From NCBI RefSeq assembly GCF_003003055.1, contig NZ_PVTV01000002.1, forward strand, positions 1 to 64,000: a stretch of 64,000 nt of DNA, given 5' to 3'. The first letter of the stretch is position 1, and each line of letters starts with the position of its first letter. The notes under the pieces were generated by a model, which was not told the DNA's origin, did no database searches, and worked only from the letters and a program-made list of their open reading frames with translations. Made by a program: the position numbers and the translations under genes. Source of the DNA: Jezberella montanilacus. Its GTDB lineage: Bacteria > Pseudomonadota > Gammaproteobacteria > Burkholderiales > Burkholderiaceae_B. Of this stretch, positions 45,477-54,682 are shown piece by piece.

Positions 45477-45507
45477 AAAAAAAAGGGACCTCCGGGTCCC
45501 TTTTTTG
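45477..45507 (+). terminator. Rho-independent terminator of the glp operon
   Basis: An A-run, the stem GGGACC-TCCG-GGTCCC and a run of six T residues follow the binding-protein gene by 17 bp. The A-run pairs with the T-run, so it could work in both directions, but no minus-strand gene is close on the right. Confidence 0.92.
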
Positions 45508-45688
45508 CATGTTGGCCCGTTAGAAACCAATTGAAATAAGTGCATAGATTTGAGTTGATATTGATAGAACCAAGAGGCTTTTCTGAGCTCCAAGCCTTAT
45601 ACCGTTCGCAAATAGATCAACAGTGCGGGTCGGTATTAAAGCGAAGCTGGCTTTATTAATCAAGCTACAACGAGTTCAGGAGCAGATC

Positions 45689-45976
45689 ATGAAAAATACA
45701 GTTCGCATTGCTACCGGTGTCTTGATGCTTTCAAGCGCTCTGTATGGGTGCGCAGCCGCGGGACATGGTTACGAAGGTTACGCTTATGGCTCTTCATATT
45801 ACAGACCAGCCTACAGGCCAGTGGTTGTCGTGCAGCCTAGCCCTTACTACACACCACCTGTCTATGTCGCGCCACCAGCGGTTTACATACAGCCTTCAGT
45901 GCGGTACGGCTACGCGAGGCCGTGGTATCAACATGAGCGCGATGAACGAGCCTGGCATCATCACCACCGTGACTGA
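45689..45976 (+). CDS. Small Tyr/Pro-rich lipoprotein
   Basis: A 95-residue protein with a lipoprotein signal (MLSSALYGCAA, lipidated Cys). The mature part is low in complexity: YGSSYYRPAYRPVVVVQP, repeated PP-x-Y units and a His-rich tail (HHHH). Similar small envelope proteins of unknown function occur in Burkholderiales. CAGGAG precedes ATG 45689. The His tail might bind metal. Confidence 0.7.
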   Translation: MKNTVRIATGVLMLSSALYGCAAAGHGYEGYAYGSSYYRPAYRPVVVVQPSPYYTPPVYVAPPAVYIQPSVRYGYARPWYQHERDERAWHHHHRD

Positions 45977-46020
45977 ATTATGAAATACACTGACCCCGTC
46001 AAATCATTATTTCTCAGCAC

Positions 46021-46914
46021 ATGAAAAAAATATTGATCGGGGTCATGCTGATGGTATTGGCCGGTGTCGCAGTTGCGGCAGATCGAGCGACCAAAAAACA
46101 AGAAAAGAATGGCGCGTCGCAAAACGCGCTCAGGTCTTACGCTCAAATGGTGTCCAGCGGTGAAATTCGGATCGCCGTGGCCGAGGATGCCAGCCTTTAT
46201 TTCTTGCGTGAAGGCAAAGAACAAGGTTTTGCCCCCGAAATCGCTCATGCCTTCGAGATATGGATAAATCAGAAGTTTGTGCAGCGTAAAAAACAGAGAG
46301 TCATACACGTTGTCCTGGTCAAGAGCTCACGTGATGATTTGTTTAACAAAGTCAAAAAAGGTGAAGCAGATCTGGCCTTTGCCGATCTAGGTGAAATGGC
46401 CTCTGATAAGAATAAAGCCCGAGGCTTGAGCCTGCAGCACTCTCGCAAACCTGCCGAAGAGGTGTTGGTGAGCGGAAGAAGCGTGCTTAACTTTAGCCGG
46501 ATTGACGATCTGTCAGGTCAAACAGTTTTAAGCGCGCGTCAAACGAATCTTGAGAAGTCCCTGAGTGCTACTAATATGAAGTTAATAGCAGACGGCAAGC
46601 CACCAATCGAGCTGGTTAAATTGGCAGCGACCGAGAGGGCGCAGGAAGAAAAAGTGCTTGAGCGACTGGATGCAGGAACTGCGTCCTTCGTGATCGTGAG
46701 CGAATGGAAGGCGAATCTCTGGCAATCAGTTTTTCGCAATATCCAGATACATCAAGATATTTCGGCACAGGATCCAAATTGGCTTGGATGGGCTGCTCGC
46801 AGGGACTGTACTGACCTGCTAAAGGATGTCGCAGCGTTTGAGGCCAGTGGTTATGATGCACTGGCCAAGCAACGCTTCAGATTGGCTTATTTGAAACTAG
46901 TTGACCGCAAGTAA
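46021..46914 (+). CDS. Family 3 extracellular solute-binding protein
   Basis: A 297-residue periplasmic protein with a signal peptide ([19 protein letters not shown]) and the polar amino-acid binding-protein start [15 protein letters not shown]. It has an unusually long basic linker after the signal ([14 protein letters not shown]). No ABC permease or ATPase is adjacent. Sensing or lytic-transglycosylase-type (MltF-like) roles are possible; no lytic domain is seen. Its 3' end overlaps the convergent FKBP gene by 18 bp. Confidence 0.75.
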   Translation: MKKILIGVMLMVLAGVAVAADRATKKQEKNGASQNALRSYAQMVSSGEIRIAVAEDASLYFLREGKEQGFAPEIAHAFEIWINQKFVQRKKQRVIHVVLVKSSRDDLFNKVKKGEADLAFADLGEMASDKNKARGLSLQHSRKPAEEVLVSGRSVLNFSRIDDLSGQTVLSARQTNLEKSLSATNMKLIADGKPPIELVKLAATERAQEEKVLERLDAGTASFVIVSEWKANLWQSVFRNIQIHQDISAQDPNWLGWAARRDCTDLLKDVAAFEASGYDALAKQRFRLAYLKLVDRK

Positions 46915-47244
46915 TTCGACGTCAAACACCAGCGTGGCATTCGGGGGGATCACGCCGCCAGCCCCGCGGGCGCCGTAGCCCATCTCTGAAGGGATAATAA
47001 GCGTGCGTTTTCCACCGACTTTCATGCCGGCTACGCCTTCATCCCAACCCTTGATCACGTGACCTGCGCCAAGCGGAAAATCAAAAGGCTGGCCCCGATC
47101 AACTGAGCTATCGAATTTACTGCCTTTATTGTCCGTGGCGGTATCGCTGAAAAGCCAGCCGGTATAGTGGACAACTACCTCTTGGCCTGCACTTGCTTCT
47201 TGGCCAGAGCCAACAGTGGTATCGATTTTTTGTAGTGTGCTCAC
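46897..47244 (-). CDS. FKBP-type peptidyl-prolyl cis-trans isomerase
   Basis: A 115-residue single-domain FKBP without signal peptide. The core has [36 protein letters not shown] and the [23 protein letters not shown] end, all canonical. It catalyses proline isomerisation in the cytoplasm. Confidence 0.95.
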   Translation of the reverse strand: MSTLQKIDTTVGSGQEASAGQEVVVHYTGWLFSDTATDNKGSKFDSSVDRGQPFDFPLGAGHVIKGWDEGVAGMKVGGKRTLIIPSEMGYGARGAGGVIPPNATLVFDVELLAVN

Positions 47245-47385
47245 AGTGTGAATGCTCCGGAAAAATGACTTTTATGGATAAGATGAAATCGCAGTGTATA
47301 AACTTCTAGGTGAAACAAGCAAATTGACTGATTGCAACGCTGAAGATCCGTACGTTTACGGGGTTGCCAGAAAAGGATAACAAAC

Positions 47386-48246
47386 ATGAATAGTTTTCGA
47401 CAGGTGCAACAGTTGGTTCAGGGAGTAGCGACTTCTGACGGTGCAGGAGTCAAGCTGACACGCGTGTTAACGCAATCATTGCAAAAAAGGCTGGATCCGT
47501 TTCTGATGCTGGATGCGTTTCGTAACGAAAACCCCGATGACTATATTGGCGGCTTTCCGAATCATCCGCATCGGGGGTTTGAGACGGTCACTTATATGAT
47601 AGCTGGCAATATGCGGCACCACGATAGCGCAGGTAATGAGGGCCTGCTTAGGCCTGGTGGGGTTCAATGGATGACCGCGGGCAGTGGTTTGATTCACTCA
47701 GAGTTGCCCGAGCAATCCGACGGACTCATGGAAGGTTTCCAGTTATGGCTAAATTTACCGTCGCATAACAAAATGGTGAAGCCCAGCTACCGCGATATCC
47801 CGAGCGACAAAATCCCTGAATTCACGACCACTGACGGAATCCTAATTCGAGTGATTGCAGGTCAGTGTCGCGAGGTGACTGGCGCCGTCACGCGGCCCGA
47901 TACAGAGCCGCTTTATCTGGATGTTCATATGCCGGCGGGCACTCAGTTCACCCAAGTAATCCCTGCTGGCCATAACGCTTTTACCTATACCTACCGCGGC
48001 AGCGTGCTGATCGCTGGTACAGAGGTTAACGATCGCAATATGGCTTTACTGGCGAACGACGGTGGTGAGGCGATTCGCGTGAAAGCGACCGTCGACGCGC
48101 GATTTTTAGTCATTGCTGGTAAACCATTAGGCGAACCGATCGCGCAATATGGTCCCTTCGTGATGAATACCGCAGATGAGATACAGCAGACTTTGCGTGA
48201 CTACCGCAACGGATATTTCGAAGCAGCTAGCGTGCAAGCATTGTGA
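47386..48246 (+). CDS. Pirin family protein
   Basis: A 286-residue bicupin. The N-terminal cupin holds the metal site (FPNHPHRGFETVTYM, with further His and Glu in GAGS-type loop WMTAGSGLIHSELPE). Bacterial pirins can act as quercetin dioxygenases or regulate central enzymes. No flavonoid or redox partner gene is adjacent. Confidence 0.94.
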   Translation: MNSFRQVQQLVQGVATSDGAGVKLTRVLTQSLQKRLDPFLMLDAFRNENPDDYIGGFPNHPHRGFETVTYMIAGNMRHHDSAGNEGLLRPGGVQWMTAGSGLIHSELPEQSDGLMEGFQLWLNLPSHNKMVKPSYRDIPSDKIPEFTTTDGILIRVIAGQCREVTGAVTRPDTEPLYLDVHMPAGTQFTQVIPAGHNAFTYTYRGSVLIAGTEVNDRNMALLANDGGEAIRVKATVDARFLVIAGKPLGEPIAQYGPFVMNTADEIQQTLRDYRNGYFEAASVQAL

Positions 48247-48311
48247 CGAGCAGTAGTTGATTTACCAGCAAAGTTAGGCCTGAGGGCGCGTCACCCAACA
48301 GGCCTCGGTTG

Positions 48312-49175
48312 TTACTCGTGCTTGGCGCGTGGATCCCGCTCTACCCAAGTCCCAGCCTCAACGTGAGCGATGAAATCCGCTAGAAACATGTTGAACCAAT
48401 CCGGCTCTTCGAGATTGATGGTGTGACCTGTTTTAGGCAACATCAACAAGCCGCAGGCGGGCAGCATTTTCTTCAAGAAAATGCCGGGGTTGATGCAAGG
48501 ATCGTCTTCATCGCCATTGATCACGAGGGTCGGTACTTTCATGACTTTGAGTTTTTCCTCAAAGTCGTAGATCGAGGGGCGTGAGGACTGCACGCCGAAC
48601 ATCGTATTGGCAGAGCCAAGGCTGTCATGTTCACCCAGTCGCGTCATGAACTCGTGCCAGCCTCGTGGATCTTTATTTTGTAGCTGAACACGTGTGGGGC
48701 TTAAGGCGTACCCGGGGGCAACTGCTTTGGCTCCCTCGTTCAAAAAGCGCTTTGAGGTCTCGCGAGCCTTGCCGCGATAATATTCTTGCGTTGATTTCTC
48801 GGCTGCAAAACCTGCCCCAGCAACACAAAGCGACAGCGCGCGCTCCGGGAACATCATCCCGAAATGAATCGTCGCAAAGCCACCCATGGATAGGCCAACG
48901 ATATGTGCTTTCTCTATACCGGCTGCGTCAAGCACAGATACTGCGTCTTTGACGGCTTGTTCTTGTGAATAAGAACTGGCATTTGGCGGTACGTCCGACG
49001 GGGTGTAGCCGCGAGCCGAGTAGGTGATGCAACGGTGACGACGCGAGAAGTAGCGCATCTGGGGCTCCCAGGCACGCCAGTCACCGGCAAACTCATGTAC
49101 AAAAAGGATGGGGGTACCTTTGCCTGCTTCTTCGTAATGAAGGCGGAAATTGTCTGTCGTGGTTGCCCAAGTCAT
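48312..49175 (-). CDS. Alpha/beta hydrolase
   Basis: A 287-residue cytoplasmic alpha/beta hydrolase with nucleophile motif GLSMGG, acid in INGDEDDP and histidine in TGHTINLEEP. ATG 49175 follows GGAGACC; the frame beyond it overlaps the upstream gene. It lies 11 bp after a glutathione transferase gene. Substrate unknown; related enzymes act on ring-cleavage products or enol lactones. Confidence 0.9.
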   Translation of the reverse strand: MTWATTTDNFRLHYEEAGKGTPILFVHEFAGDWRAWEPQMRYFSRRHRCITYSARGYTPSDVPPNASSYSQEQAVKDAVSVLDAAGIEKAHIVGLSMGGFATIHFGMMFPERALSLCVAGAGFAAEKSTQEYYRGKARETSKRFLNEGAKAVAPGYALSPTRVQLQNKDPRGWHEFMTRLGEHDSLGSANTMFGVQSSRPSIYDFEEKLKVMKVPTLVINGDEDDPCINPGIFLKKMLPACGLLMLPKTGHTINLEEPDWFNMFLADFIAHVEAGTWVERDPRAKHE

Positions 49176-49186
49176 GATTGGTCTCC

Positions 49187-49798
49187 TTATACTTCGGGTT
49201 GGCAGTTGGTGAAGGCGGGCGTGGCTTCGCAAGCTTGCGAATGTGCTTTGAGCAGATAAAAACGCTCTGAGTCCGCCGCCACAGGCATGGCTTTCGCCAA
49301 GAAGCGCCAGCCGACGACTGCGGTGACGCCGCCTAGGGTCATGTTTGCACCGCCTGGCATGTTACCCAACGCCAGTGTTTTCTCAATCAGGACTAGACCG
49401 GCGGTCACCTGGTCGACCAGACCGTCAACCACAGGCTGATGGACTTTCTCTGGCGGGCGCTTCATGTGTTCATAGACAAAGTTAACGGCTTTATCTAATG
49501 CATTGGTCATGATGGCACATTGCTGTAACACATGCCGCCTTTCAATTCCGCTAGCTGGCAACAGCGTCTGACCGGGCGTCATTTCGCAAAGCGAATCCAG
49601 TATCGCGCTGCTGTCGACCAACACTTCACCGTCAGAGAGGATGAGCGCAGGGACTTTGCCCATGGGGTTGTGAGCTCTGATTTTGTCACCGTCGGTCAAT
49701 GCCGAGATCGAACGGTGTTCGAAGTCAAGGCCCATGAGGGTCATCGAAATGCCAACTCGGCGAACGAAAGGTGATGCATAGCGGCCGATCAAAATCAT
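49187..49798 (-). CDS. Glutathione S-transferase family protein
   Basis: A 203-residue protein with a thioredoxin-fold N-terminus (RYASPFVRRVGISM, then NPMGKVPAL and the glutathione-binding VDSSAILDSL) and a helical C-terminus. ATG 49798 has a GGAG site; the longer frame lies in the intergenic region. It forms a two-gene unit with the hydrolase. Confidence 0.9.
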   Translation of the reverse strand: MILIGRYASPFVRRVGISMTLMGLDFEHRSISALTDGDKIRAHNPMGKVPALILSDGEVLVDSSAILDSLCEMTPGQTLLPASGIERRHVLQQCAIMTNALDKAVNFVYEHMKRPPEKVHQPVVDGLVDQVTAGLVLIEKTLALGNMPGGANMTLGGVTAVVGWRFLAKAMPVAADSERFYLLKAHSQACEATPAFTNCQPEV

Positions 49799-49904
49799 AT
49801 TTGGCTCCAGTTTTGTGTTGTGATTAGATTTCGTAATAACATCAGGGTTTTGCAGTGGTGACAAGAGATTACTGCAACCGATATGACACCACCGGAGATT
49901 ATTC

Positions 49905-50249
49905 ATGGCCACGCCCATTAACGCTTTGACCCCTGATTTTGGTGTAGCGCCCCAGATGAACCCAGATGATATGGCCGCAGTGGCGGCTGCAGGCTTTAAA
50001 AGTGTCATCATCAATCGCCCCGACTACGAGGGTGGTCCGGATCAGCCTACGGCAGCGTCTGTTAGCGCGGCCGCGCTTGAGGCTGGTTTGCAAGTGGTAT
50101 TTCAGCCTGTGGTCAGTGGGGGGATGACGCGTGATGATGTGGTTCGGTTCGCCGAATTACTCGAAACACTGCCCGCACCAGTTTTGGCTTATTGCCGCAC
50201 GGGGACGCGGTGCACTAATCTCTATCAGGCCGCAAAGAGTTTGAATTAG
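49905..50249 (+). CDS. TIGR01244-type sulfur transferase/phosphatase domain (Blh-like)
   Basis: A 114-residue protein with the DUF442 fold. The active-site loop is YCRTGTR (Cys-x4-Arg), as in rhodanese- and tyrosine-phosphatase-like enzymes; the preceding RPDYEGGPDQP is family-typical. In other bacteria this domain is fused or linked to an MBL-type persulphide dioxygenase and helps in sulphide detoxification; here it is alone. It is divergent from the glutathione transferase gene. Confidence 0.88.
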   Translation: MATPINALTPDFGVAPQMNPDDMAAVAAAGFKSVIINRPDYEGGPDQPTAASVSAAALEAGLQVVFQPVVSGGMTRDDVVRFAELLETLPAPVLAYCRTGTRCTNLYQAAKSLN

Positions 50250-50710
50250 GCGTAATCCAAGGGTAGTGCAGTGGTGCATTTAATTGTTTCCATTGCAAAA
50301 GCCGAGCTAACGTCGAGCAAATCCACTGACCGGATCAGTCGTTTATAAACACTGTCATAACGGCTGATATCGGGCACCACAATCTTGAGCAAATAATCCG
50401 CATCGCCGCTTAGCCGGTAAATCTCAACAATTTCGGGGATGGCCGTGGCCCCGTCGACAAAGCTTTTCATCCATTGTTCGTTGTGTTGACTGGTGCGTAT
50501 GGTCACGAAGGTGGTGAGCCCGAGATTGAGCTTAGTGGCATTGCACAACGCCACCTGTTTCTCGATCACCCCGTCTGCTTGTAGCTTTTGTATGCGACGC
50601 CAGCATGGCGTCGGCGTCAGGCTCACCGCGTTTGCCAAATCGGCGAGCGGCACACTTGCATCGTCTTGTAACAGTCGAAGGATTTCACGATCTTTTTTAT
50701 CGATAGCCAT
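50246..50710 (-). CDS. Lrp/AsnC family transcriptional regulator
   Basis: A 154-residue regulator with an N-terminal winged HTH (DREILRLLQDDASVPLADLA, then LTPTPCWRRIQKL) and the C-terminal ligand-binding RAM domain (IYRLSGDADYLLKIVVPD). It is divergent from a cysteine-dioxygenase-like gene, and their shared AT-rich 105-bp region is the likely site of action, so it may respond to cysteine or another amino acid. Confidence 0.94.
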   Translation of the reverse strand: MAIDKKDREILRLLQDDASVPLADLANAVSLTPTPCWRRIQKLQADGVIEKQVALCNATKLNLGLTTFVTIRTSQHNEQWMKSFVDGATAIPEIVEIYRLSGDADYLLKIVVPDISRYDSVYKRLIRSVDLLDVSSAFAMETIKCTTALPLDYA

Positions 50711-50815
50711 AATTTTCTAAATATTAGTAAAAAATTAGAAATAAATACTATTTTAATAGCAAATATCGAGAAATAAGCAAACAAATGCTATGGGGCTCTC
50801 TCTAAGATAGAGTCT

Positions 50816-51439
50816 ATGCAAAGTGAACAAATTGTTACCCCAACCAGCACCGCCTTAGTCACGCGTGCCCAGTATTTCGGGCAAACGGAATCCTTGCTCG
50901 ATCGTTGGCTGCCTGGCTGTTCTGCCAGGTTAAGTCGTGTCTGTTGCAGTTTGGCCGAGCGCTTACCTTTCAGTGTTCGTGAGGTGTTGAACGAGGCTTT
51001 AACGCAGGATCGTCTAGCAAATATTGTCGATAGCCTATTAGCGTTACCTCAGTCAGAAAATCAATACACTCGGCACGTCCTGCATGCTGATCCGGAAGGT
51101 CGCTTTACGGTGGTGGGTTTGGTTTGGGCGCCGCAACAATTCAGCCCAGTGCACGCTCACTTTACCTGGTGTGCTTATCGAGTGTTGACTGGCGAATTGA
51201 CAGAAACTCAATACACTTGGGATTCAGCGACGGATACTGCTGTGTCAGCTAAGACGATAACGCGCAGAGCAGGCCAGAGTGCCTGTGGGCATGCTGGCTT
51301 GGATTTCATTCATCGACTCGGCAATGCGACACGTACCAACAAAGCAGGCTCGGAGCCAGCCGTTTCAATACACGTCTACGGGGTCGACGCTGACCGCATC
51401 AGCAGTCATGTGAATCGCTTGTTAGCGGTCAATGAATAG
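50816..51439 (+). CDS. Cysteine dioxygenase family protein
   Basis: A 207-residue cupin. The iron ligands are HAH in FSPVHAHFTWCAY and a third His in SIHVYGVD. The WCAYRVLTGELTETQY segment matches bacterial CDO-like thiol dioxygenases, which oxidise cysteine or 3-mercaptopropionate to the sulphinate. The divergent Lrp-type gene is the probable regulator. The exact thiol substrate cannot be read from these motifs. Confidence 0.87.
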   Translation: MQSEQIVTPTSTALVTRAQYFGQTESLLDRWLPGCSARLSRVCCSLAERLPFSVREVLNEALTQDRLANIVDSLLALPQSENQYTRHVLHADPEGRFTVVGLVWAPQQFSPVHAHFTWCAYRVLTGELTETQYTWDSATDTAVSAKTITRRAGQSACGHAGLDFIHRLGNATRTNKAGSEPAVSIHVYGVDADRISSHVNRLLAVNE

Positions 51440-51590
51440 TATCTTTTGGCGTCAGACTCAAAGCCCAGTGGTCAGATTAAAAAGGACTACTGGTATTACC
51501 CATTTTTCTATTAGCTAGCTTATGATTGTGTCCACTCGGGGTTCAAGTTGAGGCGGCCATCGTCGCCCGTGATATCCCAGGAGTCCGAAC

Positions 51591-52094
51591 ATGACGATTA
51601 AAGTTGGCGATCATCTGCCCGAAGCAACCTTAACTGAATTCATCGAAACCGAAACTGCGGGTTGCACCTTGGGACCAAACGCTTTCAAGGTCTCTGATCT
51701 TGTTAAAGGCAAAAAGATTTTGATGTTCGCTTTGCCTGGCGCTTTTACACCGACTTGTTCTGCCAAGCACGTGCCTTCCTATGTCGAGCATTTTGATGCA
51801 ATCAAAGCTAAAGGCGTTGACGAAGTGTGGTGTGTTTCGGTTAATGATGCGTTTGTTATGGGTGCGTGGGGTCGTGAGCAGCACGCATCCGGGAAAGTGC
51901 GCATGATGGGTGACGGGTCTGCAGCGTTTACTAAGGCGATGGGCTTAGAACTGGATTTGGTCGCTCGCGGTATGGGGGTCCGGTCACAGCGTTATGCAGC
52001 CTACATCGTTGATGGTGTCGTCAAAGTCTTGCACGTTGAAGAGGGTGGTGGCTATGCAGTGAGCGATGCAGCATCTATGCTCGCAGCAATCTGA
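51591..52094 (+). CDS. Peroxiredoxin, Prx5 type
   Basis: A 167-residue peroxidase with the peroxidatic Cys in PGAFTPTCSAKHVPSY. The Prx5-type C-terminal region (AAYIVDGVVKVLHVEE) is present; a resolving Cys is not obvious, so it probably relies on glutathione or glutaredoxin. A strong terminator follows 20 bp downstream. Confidence 0.95.
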   Translation: MTIKVGDHLPEATLTEFIETETAGCTLGPNAFKVSDLVKGKKILMFALPGAFTPTCSAKHVPSYVEHFDAIKAKGVDEVWCVSVNDAFVMGAWGREQHASGKVRMMGDGSAAFTKAMGLELDLVARGMGVRSQRYAAYIVDGVVKVLHVEEGGGYAVSDAASMLAAI

Positions 52095-52113
52095 TTTAAG
52101 ATTGAGTTTGACG

Positions 52114-52157
52114 TTCGCCCGCTTGGGATTTCGCGCCCAAGCGGGCGAAACTTTTTC
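52114..52157 (+). terminator. Rho-independent terminator after the peroxiredoxin gene
   Basis: A perfect 14-bp stem (TTCGCCCGCTTGGG and its complement, loop of eight bases) is followed by ACTTTTTC. It insulates the transporter gene starting at 52,183. Confidence 0.93.
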
Positions 52158-52182
52158 TATCTGCAGCTTATAAAGAGGTGCA

Positions 52183-53316
52183 ATGCTCGGCACAATGATT
52201 TCTTTTTCGTCTTTGTATTGTTCAACTTTTCTCATGCTCATGGGCACGGGATTATTCAATACTTATATTGGCTTGAGTTTGACAGCCCGCTCAGTCAGCG
52301 AGGTATGGATTGGCGCCTTGATCTCTGCTTATTACCTCGGCCTCGTTGGCGGTGCTAGATTGGGTCACTTGTTGATCTCCAAATTTGGTCACATTCGCAC
52401 TTACGTTGCGATGGCAGCAGTTGTGGTGACCATGGTTCTGCTTCAGATGCTGGTCGACTCGGTGCCTGTGTGGGTGTTGTTCCGATTTGTCGTGGGCTTA
52501 GGGACAGTGGCTCAATACATGGTGCTCGAAAGTTGGCTAAATGAACAGACCGAAAATAACAAACGCGGTCGAGTGATGTCAATTTATTTGGTGATGTCCA
52601 ACTTAGGGACAGCGCTGGGCCAACTGGCGATCACCCTTTATCCTACTCAAGATGTCCGGCCGCTAACTTTTGTAGCAATTTGCCAGGTGCTTTGCATTTT
52701 GCCGATAGCCTTGACCAAGCGCTCGTCGCCTTTGCCACAGCCTCTGCGCCCGATGGATCTTGCCTATTTCTTTAAGAAAATACCGAGACCCATGATCATT
52801 CTCTTTATGTCTGGCAATATCGTCGCGTCGTTTTACGGTCTGGCCGCGGTTTATGCCGCCAAGCGAGGCCTATCGACTGAGCAGGTCGCATTGTTTGTCT
52901 CAGCGACAGTCATCGCTGGTCTGCTTTCTCAGTTGCCCATCGGGTTTTTGTCCGACAGGATTGGGCGAGCTCGCGTGCTGGGGTTTAGCGGCCTTGTGTT
53001 GGCCGGATTGATGTTTTTGCTTTGGGGCTGGATTGATTGGCCCTATGCTGCCATGCTGGTCGTCACGATTGCAATTGGGTGTTTGCAATTCACGCTCTAC
53101 CCAACTTCCTCCGGTTTTGCCAATGACTCGATTGATTCGGACAGACGGGTTGCCTTAGCTGGGGTGATTTACATGACCTACGGTGTTGGTGCCGGGATTG
53201 GGCCACTCATTGCGGGAGCGTTGATGCGGTCGGGTGGCCCCGGTATGCTTTACGTTTTTACTTCGCTTTGCGCAGTGGTACTCGTCTTAGCTACGCGCGT
53301 GAACGTGTCGAAATAA
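52183..53316 (+). CDS. MFS transporter, YcaD-like
   Basis: A 377-residue protein with about twelve spans. The first cytoplasmic loop is GHLLISKFGHIRTYV and the second-half signature is GFLSDRIGRARVL. It resembles small YcaD-type MFS proteins; substrate unknown. Its last 26 bp overlap the convergent flavoprotein gene. Confidence 0.9.
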   Translation: MLGTMISFSSLYCSTFLMLMGTGLFNTYIGLSLTARSVSEVWIGALISAYYLGLVGGARLGHLLISKFGHIRTYVAMAAVVVTMVLLQMLVDSVPVWVLFRFVVGLGTVAQYMVLESWLNEQTENNKRGRVMSIYLVMSNLGTALGQLAITLYPTQDVRPLTFVAICQVLCILPIALTKRSSPLPQPLRPMDLAYFFKKIPRPMIILFMSGNIVASFYGLAAVYAAKRGLSTEQVALFVSATVIAGLLSQLPIGFLSDRIGRARVLGFSGLVLAGLMFLLWGWIDWPYAAMLVVTIAIGCLQFTLYPTSSGFANDSIDSDRRVALAGVIYMTYGVGAGIGPLIAGALMRSGGPGMLYVFTSLCAVVLVLATRVNVSK

Positions 53317-54679
53317 TAGTTTGCGCCGCGATATAGCCACCCGCAATCGCGCTCAGCAAACCATTGCCAGACAAATAGCCCCAGACTGCCTTGCCTGAGA
53401 CCCCACGCGCCGCGCCACCCGCAGCGAACAGGTTTGGCAGGGTGGTGCCATCAGGTCGCCTGACTCGGCAAGTGGCGTCAATATCCAAACCACCTTGAGT
53501 ATGAAACAAAGCGCCGGTTACTTTGATTGTATGAAAGGGGGCCACCAAATTACGCTTGAACCGTCGGCCTGTTTGTGCGTCGAGGCCTTCACCCATTGCG
53601 GACAGTGTTTCAGCAAGTGTTCGCTCATCGCAACCGATATGCTCTGAGAGCGCTTTAACATGATCAAAGCTTCTCACGGCGCCATTACTTTGGGCGTCTC
53701 TAAAATCCGGGAACCCCTGTGCAAAGTGAAGTAATGGATCATCGAATACATTCCATGCAACGCCAGCCGGTTGTGCAAGTACCTGAACAGCGGCCTCTGA
53801 GTAACCTTGCGTCTCATCGTGAAAGCGCTGACCGTGCGAGTTGATCTGAACGCCGCCTTCCATCATGATCGCCCACGAAATAAGTGCGCCTTGCGGCGTC
53901 GCCCAAGAGCCGTGGCCCTGGTAACCACCGAGATCCGAGAGTTGAGCGCCAAGCTGCTGCCCCCAGATAATGGCACTGCCATCGTTGCCTTGATGGCCGG
54001 CATAGGTGGCATGCGTCATCTCTGGTAACAACTTTGACACGAGCTCACCATTGCCACCAAAGCCGTTACAGGCCAAAAGCACATGAGCGCAAGAGAGATA
54101 CTCGATTTGATTATCTGGTCTCACGAAGCCAAGACCAAGCACCTTGTCTTGTGCATTCACCCAAAGCTCAGTCACGCGCGCCTCGTTGAGCAGCATAACG
54201 CCAGCGGCATCTGCAGCGCTGTGCAAGCGCATCATCAATCCCGCACCGGTTCTTTCAGGGACTGCGTGCATACGATGCACGCTGTGACCAGGATATAAAA
54301 AGCTATCCAGTATTTGCCACGGTATTTGGTGATTCGATTGCAATGCATCCATCGCTGGACCAATTGCCTGTGTATAAGCGTGCACTAGTTCTGCACTGGC
54401 TGTCCCGTGAGCTTTAGCTTGGATGTCTTTTGCAAATAGCTCGGACGAGTCACTAATGCCTAATGTTCGTTGCGCCAGACTACCTGCAGCCGGAACAAAG
54501 CCCGAGGATAGTGCGGTTGATCCGGCTGCCAGAGCATCTCGTTCAAGGACAACGCAATCCACCCCAACTTGATTCAGGCTTAGTGCGGCGGTTAGGCCAC
54601 AAGCCCCGCCACCGACAATTGCAACGGTGACATGAGCCGGCGCATCAAAATGCTCGCTTCGGTGAATAGTCGGCTGCAT
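53291..54679 (-). CDS. FAD-dependent oxidoreductase (fumarate reductase/ketosteroid dehydrogenase type)
   Basis: A 462-residue flavoprotein. The dinucleotide fold is VAIVGGGACGLTAALSLN, and the C-terminal FAD contact is LFAAGGAARGVSG. The middle shows the FAD_binding_2 domain, as in fumarate reductase and 3-ketosteroid dehydrogenases. It closes the nine-gene operon beginning at 63,598, three bases after the preceding gene. It probably oxidises, or reduces a double bond of, a product of the hydantoinase step. Confidence 0.88.
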   Translation of the reverse strand: MQPTIHRSEHFDAPAHVTVAIVGGGACGLTAALSLNQVGVDCVVLERDALAAGSTALSSGFVPAAGSLAQRTLGISDSSELFAKDIQAKAHGTASAELVHAYTQAIGPAMDALQSNHQIPWQILDSFLYPGHSVHRMHAVPERTGAGLMMRLHSAADAAGVMLLNEARVTELWVNAQDKVLGLGFVRPDNQIEYLSCAHVLLACNGFGGNGELVSKLLPEMTHATYAGHQGNDGSAIIWGQQLGAQLSDLGGYQGHGSWATPQGALISWAIMMEGGVQINSHGQRFHDETQGYSEAAVQVLAQPAGVAWNVFDDPLLHFAQGFPDFRDAQSNGAVRSFDHVKALSEHIGCDERTLAETLSAMGEGLDAQTGRRFKRNLVAPFHTIKVTGALFHTQGGLDIDATCRVRRPDGTTLPNLFAAGGAARGVSGKAVWGYLSGNGLLSAIAGGYIAAQTIISTRSRA

Positions 54680-54682
54680 TGA

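Noticed and set aside
48274-48306. Possible terminator between the pirin and hydrolase genes
   Set aside because: AGGCCT occurs at both ends of a long loop, but the stem is short and no T-run follows on either strand.
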